Positions 58,237 to 64,000 of a DNA stretch of 64,000 bases are shown piece by piece. Both the position numbers and the translations under genes were made by a program. The notes beneath the pieces are model-generated. The model was given only the letters and a program-made list of their open reading frames with translations. It was not told the DNA's origin and did not search any database. The first letter of the stretch is position 1. Each line of letters opens with the position of its first letter. The DNA comes from Alloboseaceae bacterium BT-24-1 (lineage in GTDB: Bacteria; Pseudomonadota; Alphaproteobacteria; Rhizobiales; Beijerinckiaceae), in contig JAOYTL010000008.1 of assembly GCA_025846845.1 (NCBI GenBank), positions 62,001 through 126,000 of the forward strand, read 5' to 3'.

Positions 58237-58752
58237 CTACTCGATCTCGCAGCGCCCGCTTGCCGGCGACAGGCGCCAGAGCATGTCGTCGGGCTTGGCC
58301 GGGATGCTGACCGCATCGTCTGCGATCTCCTCGGCATCATAGGGATTCGGATTCGCGGTGATGCCGGCATTGCGGATGTCGAGCGCCCCGTTCGGGCCGC
58401 GCTCGATCCGCCAGCTGCCCGCCTCCCATTCCGGCACGCAGCGCAGGCTCTGCCCCGCAGCCTTGCAGAAGCCGCTGAGCTGGTAGTCGAAGCCCGTGAT
58501 GGCGTTGCGCTGGCGCAGATTGAAGTAGAGCATCACGAAGAAGCTGCCGCCCTGACGGGGCTGCCAATTTTCCGGCAGGTGGACCAGCCGGATATGCGTC
58601 ACCAGCTGGCGCGGATGGGCGCGAAGATGCGCCTCGTCGTATTTGCGCTCCCAGCAGGCGGCCGCCCGCGGCGGCAGCTCACGCTCGAGCGGCCTTGCCT
58701 GCACCGTCGCAGCAGCGCTCAGGGCCAGGGCGAAGACGAGTGGCAGGCGCAT
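58237..58752 (-). CDS. Exported protein of unknown function
   Basis: This 171-residue protein has a signal peptide (RLPLVFALALSAAATVQA) and a soluble part containing RAAACWERKYDEAHLRAHPRQLVTHIRLVHL, GFCKAAGQSLRCVPEWEAGSW and a final CEIE. Four cysteines in the mature part suggest disulfide bonds. I do not recognise a family. GGAGAG precedes ATG 58752. The gene stands alone between the FMN reductase gene (convergent) and recQ (divergent). Confidence 0.75.
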   Translation of the reverse strand: MRLPLVFALALSAAATVQARPLERELPPRAAACWERKYDEAHLRAHPRQLVTHIRLVHLPENWQPRQGGSFFVMLYFNLRQRNAITGFDYQLSGFCKAAGQSLRCVPEWEAGSWRIERGPNGALDIRNAGITANPNPYDAEEIADDAVSIPAKPDDMLWRLSPASGRCEIE

Positions 58753-58880
58753 GGCAGCTCTCCGACGGCGCTCGGCAGCGTGGATCGCCGCCGCCTGACG
58801 ATCAAGCCGGTCTTGCAAGGGTCGGGGAGAAATTCGCGCTGCGGCTGGTCATCCCGCAGCGAATCCGGCACATCCGGGCC

Positions 58881-60719
58881 ATGTCGGCGCCCCGCGAATC
58901 AGAAGCCCGCGCGATCCTGAAGTCGGTCTTCGGCTATGACGATTTCCGCCCCGGGCAATGGGAGGTGATCGAGGCAGCGCTCGCCGGCCGCGATGTCTTC
59001 GCAGTGATGCCGACCGGCTCGGGCAAGTCGATGTGCTACCAGCTGCCGGCGCTGGTTGCAGGCGGGCTGACGCTGGTGGTCTCGCCGCTGATCGCCCTGA
59101 TGCGCGACCAGGTCGGCCAGCTGGTCCGTGCCGGCGTGTCCGCCGCCTCGCTCAACTCGATGAACAGCGAAGCCGAGGCGAACGAAGCCTGGGCGAAGCT
59201 CAATGCCGGCGAGCTGCGGCTGCTCTTCGTCTCGCCGGAGCGGCTCGCCGGAGAGGGCCTCGTCGCCCGCCTGCGGCGCCTGGGCGTGACGCGGCTCGCC
59301 ATCGACGAGGCCCACTGCGTCTCGCAATGGGGCCATGACTTCCGCCCGGAATACCGGCTGCTCTCGAAGGTGCGCGAGGCGCTCGGCGATGTCCCGGTGA
59401 CGGCACTGACCGCGACGGCCGACCGCCAGACGCGCGACGACATCGCCCAGCAGCTCTTCCCGGCGCCGCCGCATCTCGTCGTCCACTCCTTCGACCGGCC
59501 GAACCTGAAGCTCGCCTTCGCGCCGAAGGAGCAGCCGCGCCGGCAGATCGACGATTTCCTGAAGGTCCATCGCGGCGGCTCGGGCATCGTCTACTGCTCC
59601 TCGCGGAGCCGGACCGAACGGTTGGCCGCAGGCCTGAGCGAAAAGGGCTGGAAGGCCTATGCCTACCATGCCGGGCTGGAGCAGGCGGAACGCAACCGCA
59701 ACCAGGACATCTTCCTGCAGGAGGACGGCGTCGTCGTCTGCGCCACCATCGCCTTCGGCATGGGCATCAACAAGCCCGATGTCCGCTTCGTCGTCCATGC
59801 CGACATGCCGGGCTCGATCGAGAGCTACTACCAGGAAATCGGCCGCGCCGGCCGCGACGGCCTGCCCGCGGATACGCTGACCCTCTACGGCGTCGACGAC
59901 ATGGCGCTGCGCCGCCGCCAGATCGACGAGAAGCAGATCGACGAGGAGCGCCGCCGGATCGAGCACAAGCGCCTCAACGCGATGATCGACCTGTGCGAAT
60001 CGGCGCTCTGCCGGCGCTCGGCCCTGCTGTCCTATTTCGGCGAGGCGGTGCCGCCCTGCCGGCATGGACATGCACCGTTCCGCTGCGACCTGTGCGGGTC
60101 GACCACGCCCGAGCTCGCCGATGCGACGCTGGATTCACGCAAGCTGCTTTCGGCGGTGGCGCGTTCGGGCCAGCGTTTCGGCGCAGGCCATCTCGCCGAC
60201 ATCCTGACCGGCACCCAGACCGAGGCGATCCGCCGCCAGAACCATGACGGGCTGAAGACCTTCGGCGTCGGCAACGACAAGCCGAAGGGCGCCTGGATGG
60301 CGCTGACCCGCAAGCTATTCGCCGCCGGCGCGCTTGCCGAAGCCAGCGTCGAGCATGGCGGCTTCTGCCTGACGCCGAAGGGCGAGGACATCCTGTTCGG
60401 TCGCGAGCCGATCGCGCTGCGTGTCGACCCACTCGCCGACCGGCGCCCGCGTCGTGGCCAGCGCGAGGCGGCGCGTGCCGACGGGCTCGACGGCGACACC
60501 GCCGCGCTCTTCGAGCATCTGCGGCAGCTGCGGCTTTCGCTCGCCCGCGAGGAAGGCGTCGCCGCCTACATCATCTTCACCGATCGGACGCTGATCGCGA
60601 TGGCGCGCGAGCGGCCGCTCGGCCTCGAGGAGATGCGGGCCATCGAAGGGGTCGGCGAGCGCAAGCTCGCGCAGTACGGCGAGGTTTTCCTCGATGCGAT
60701 CGCGACATTCTCTGGCTAA
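58881..60719 (+). CDS. recQ: ATP-dependent DNA helicase RecQ
   Basis: This 612-residue superfamily 2 helicase has motif 0 FGYDDFRPGQWEVIEAAL, Walker A MPTGSGKS, motif II IDEAHCVSQWGHDFRPEY, and motif VI QEIGRAGRDG. The zinc-binding RQC cysteines lie in MIDLCESALCRRSALLSYFGE and FRCDLCG, and a C-terminal HRDC domain ends the protein. It unwinds recombination and replication intermediates with RecA-pathway proteins. ATG 58881 gives the usual N-terminus; the frame is open further upstream without support. Confidence 0.94.
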   Translation: MSAPRESEARAILKSVFGYDDFRPGQWEVIEAALAGRDVFAVMPTGSGKSMCYQLPALVAGGLTLVVSPLIALMRDQVGQLVRAGVSAASLNSMNSEAEANEAWAKLNAGELRLLFVSPERLAGEGLVARLRRLGVTRLAIDEAHCVSQWGHDFRPEYRLLSKVREALGDVPVTALTATADRQTRDDIAQQLFPAPPHLVVHSFDRPNLKLAFAPKEQPRRQIDDFLKVHRGGSGIVYCSSRSRTERLAAGLSEKGWKAYAYHAGLEQAERNRNQDIFLQEDGVVVCATIAFGMGINKPDVRFVVHADMPGSIESYYQEIGRAGRDGLPADTLTLYGVDDMALRRRQIDEKQIDEERRRIEHKRLNAMIDLCESALCRRSALLSYFGEAVPPCRHGHAPFRCDLCGSTTPELADATLDSRKLLSAVARSGQRFGAGHLADILTGTQTEAIRRQNHDGLKTFGVGNDKPKGAWMALTRKLFAAGALAEASVEHGGFCLTPKGEDILFGREPIALRVDPLADRRPRRGQREAARADGLDGDTAALFEHLRQLRLSLAREEGVAAYIIFTDRTLIAMARERPLGLEEMRAIEGVGERKLAQYGEVFLDAIATFSG

Positions 60720-60839
60720 ATCCACCGCTCTCGCGTACGCGTGCGTGCGCACGTGAAAAAGCCATCCTGAGCGCTTATATTCGGTAGACGAATCAAGCTG
60801 ATCGCGGGCGCCACGCTCGCCCGCCGAAGGACCCCCTGC

Positions 60840-63272
<2,433 letters not shown>

Positions 63273-63385
63273 AACCGGGCCGCCTCTATCGATAGATTGC
63301 GCGTCACGTTGCCAATGTCATCATGCTCGCCCTCATGGCGAACATGACACGTCTTGGACACCGCGCTCGATCAGCGAAGACATGA

Positions 63386-63408
63386 ATGGTCGGGACGAGC
63401 CCGACCAT
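63386..63408. terminator. Hairpin between gyrB and lipoprotein gene
   Basis: ATGGTCGGG (63386-63394) and CCCGACCAT (63400-63408) are perfect arms around the loop ACGAG. It lies between convergent genes and probably ends one or both transcripts. There is no T-run. Confidence 0.6.
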
Positions 63409-63458
63409 GACGAAGGGACGGCGCTCGAGCCCCCCGGAACCGTCCGCTGAGGCCTGCC

Positions 63459-63725
63459 TCAGAAGCCCTGCGGCAGAGTACCGGCCCCATAAAGTTCGCC
63501 TTGCCGAGGCGCGCTGCCGATGCCGGAGCGGACATAGGCTGGCCCGCCCTCGCGAGCCGGAGGCAGGCCAAGATCGAGCGTGCTACCGTCCGGCGGCGGT
63601 GCCGTCCGCACGACGCGGGTCCGCACCGGGGCGGGCTCCGAGACACCGACAGGCTCCTCGCGCGAGACGCACCCGCCCAGCAGGGCGACGAGAACGGCGG
63701 CGGCGCCGAGATGATGGAGGTTCAT
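63459..63725 (-). CDS. Small outer membrane-type lipoprotein
   Basis: This 88-residue protein has a type II signal peptide with lipobox LLGGC (Cys19), followed by a short, proline-rich, probably disordered chain (REEPVGVSEPAPVRTRVVRTAPPPDG). The mature protein starts at the acylated cysteine; the next residue is Val, so transport to the outer membrane is likely. No family is recognised. It converges on gyrB. Confidence 0.75.
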   Translation of the reverse strand: MNLHHLGAAAVLVALLGGCVSREEPVGVSEPAPVRTRVVRTAPPPDGSTLDLGLPPAREGGPAYVRSGIGSAPRQGELYGAGTLPQGF

Positions 63726-63821
63726 GGGTTTTCCAATGCGGGGCGCAGCCCGCGGCGAGCGGGACGACTCAACCGCAACCTGCATGACTGGTACGGCAGG
63801 CGCAAGCCGCCGGAAGGCGTT

Positions 63822-64000
63822 TTAGCGGTGCGTCAGGCGCCGGTCGAAGCGCATCATCAAGGTGTTGCAGGTGACCGCGAAGACGGTCAGCAGCAGCGCG
63901 ATCGCCATGATCGTGTCGATCTGGCCGATATTGATCGCGCTCGTCAGCATGAAGCCGAGGCCACGCTGCGAGGCGAACATCTCGCCGATCAGCACGCCGA
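63822..64000 (-). CDS. ABC transporter permease, C-terminal fragment
   Basis: The last 58 codons are present; the rest lies beyond the window. The reading IGVLIGEMFASQRGLGFMLT, then IDTIMAIALLLTVFAVTCNT and a basic end, matches the last two membrane helices of NitT/TauT-type binding-protein-dependent permeases. The substrate cannot be told from this part. Confidence 0.8.
   Translation of the reverse strand, partial: GVLIGEMFASQRGLGFMLTSAINIGQIDTIMAIALLLTVFAVTCNTLMMRFDRRLTHR

Overview
The window is high-GC DNA from an alphaproteobacterium of the order Hyphomicrobiales (Rhizobiales). The evidence is a PhyR-NepR-EcfG general stress response locus, alphaproteobacterial AddAB, a TIGR02300 (FYDLN acid) protein, DUF992 and DUF1194 proteins, an 810-residue GyrB, and intergenic hairpin repeats of a kind common in this order. 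The gene complement looks like Bosea or a close relative; the genus is an inference. I see no phage, insertion sequence or CRISPR array.

Region 1 (1-9.4 kb). The 3' part of nadC is followed after 6 bp by one long gene that fuses a PhnN-type ribose 1,5-bisphosphokinase to an AMP-phosphorylase-like DeoA family domain. Together these could turn a nucleoside monophosphate into PRPP, which is the co-substrate of NadC. Next come a marR gene beside an 18-bp perfect palindrome, a sugar ABC transporter with a Gfo/Idh/MocA oxidoreductase, an M20 amidohydrolase and a RidA protein.

Region 2 (9.4-18.9 kb). A TetR gene diverges from a catabolic operon (cyclase/hydrolase, beta-keto acid cleavage enzyme, SMP-30 lactonase-like protein, periplasmic binding protein). 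A convergent SsuABC-like transporter lies next to an FMN-dependent monooxygenase, which suggests uptake and use of an organosulfur or related compound.

Region 3 (18.8-43 kb). This part is mostly housekeeping: tRNA-Ala(GGC), TIGR02300, cmk, a DUF1194 VWA protein, two transporters, a class II glutamine amidotransferase, hrpB, a class A penicillin-binding protein, doxX, trxA, addA-addB, a sugar-phosphate nucleotidyltransferase, a nitroreductase and polA.

Region 4 (43-57 kb). This is a general stress response island. phyR lies divergent to nepR-ecfG, and a histidine kinase with a degraded ATP-binding domain follows ecfG. A second, intact CHASE3 histidine kinase and a single-domain response regulator lie nearby. 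Eight sequences fit GGAAC-N16/17-(C/G)GTT, six of them next to a plausible gene start: AI-2E family transporter, DUF883-holin operon, response regulator, an 80-codon-class ORF, a 23-residue membrane peptide plus extensin-like gene, nepR-ecfG, a 91-residue membrane protein, and an ABCD-type ABC transporter. In this model the locus encodes both the sigma factor and a local part of its regulon.

Region 5 (57-64 kb). It holds a PmtA-like methyltransferase, an FMN reductase, an unknown secreted protein, recQ, gyrB, a small lipoprotein and the 3' end of an ABC permease gene. All functions are read from sequence motifs; none has been tested here.
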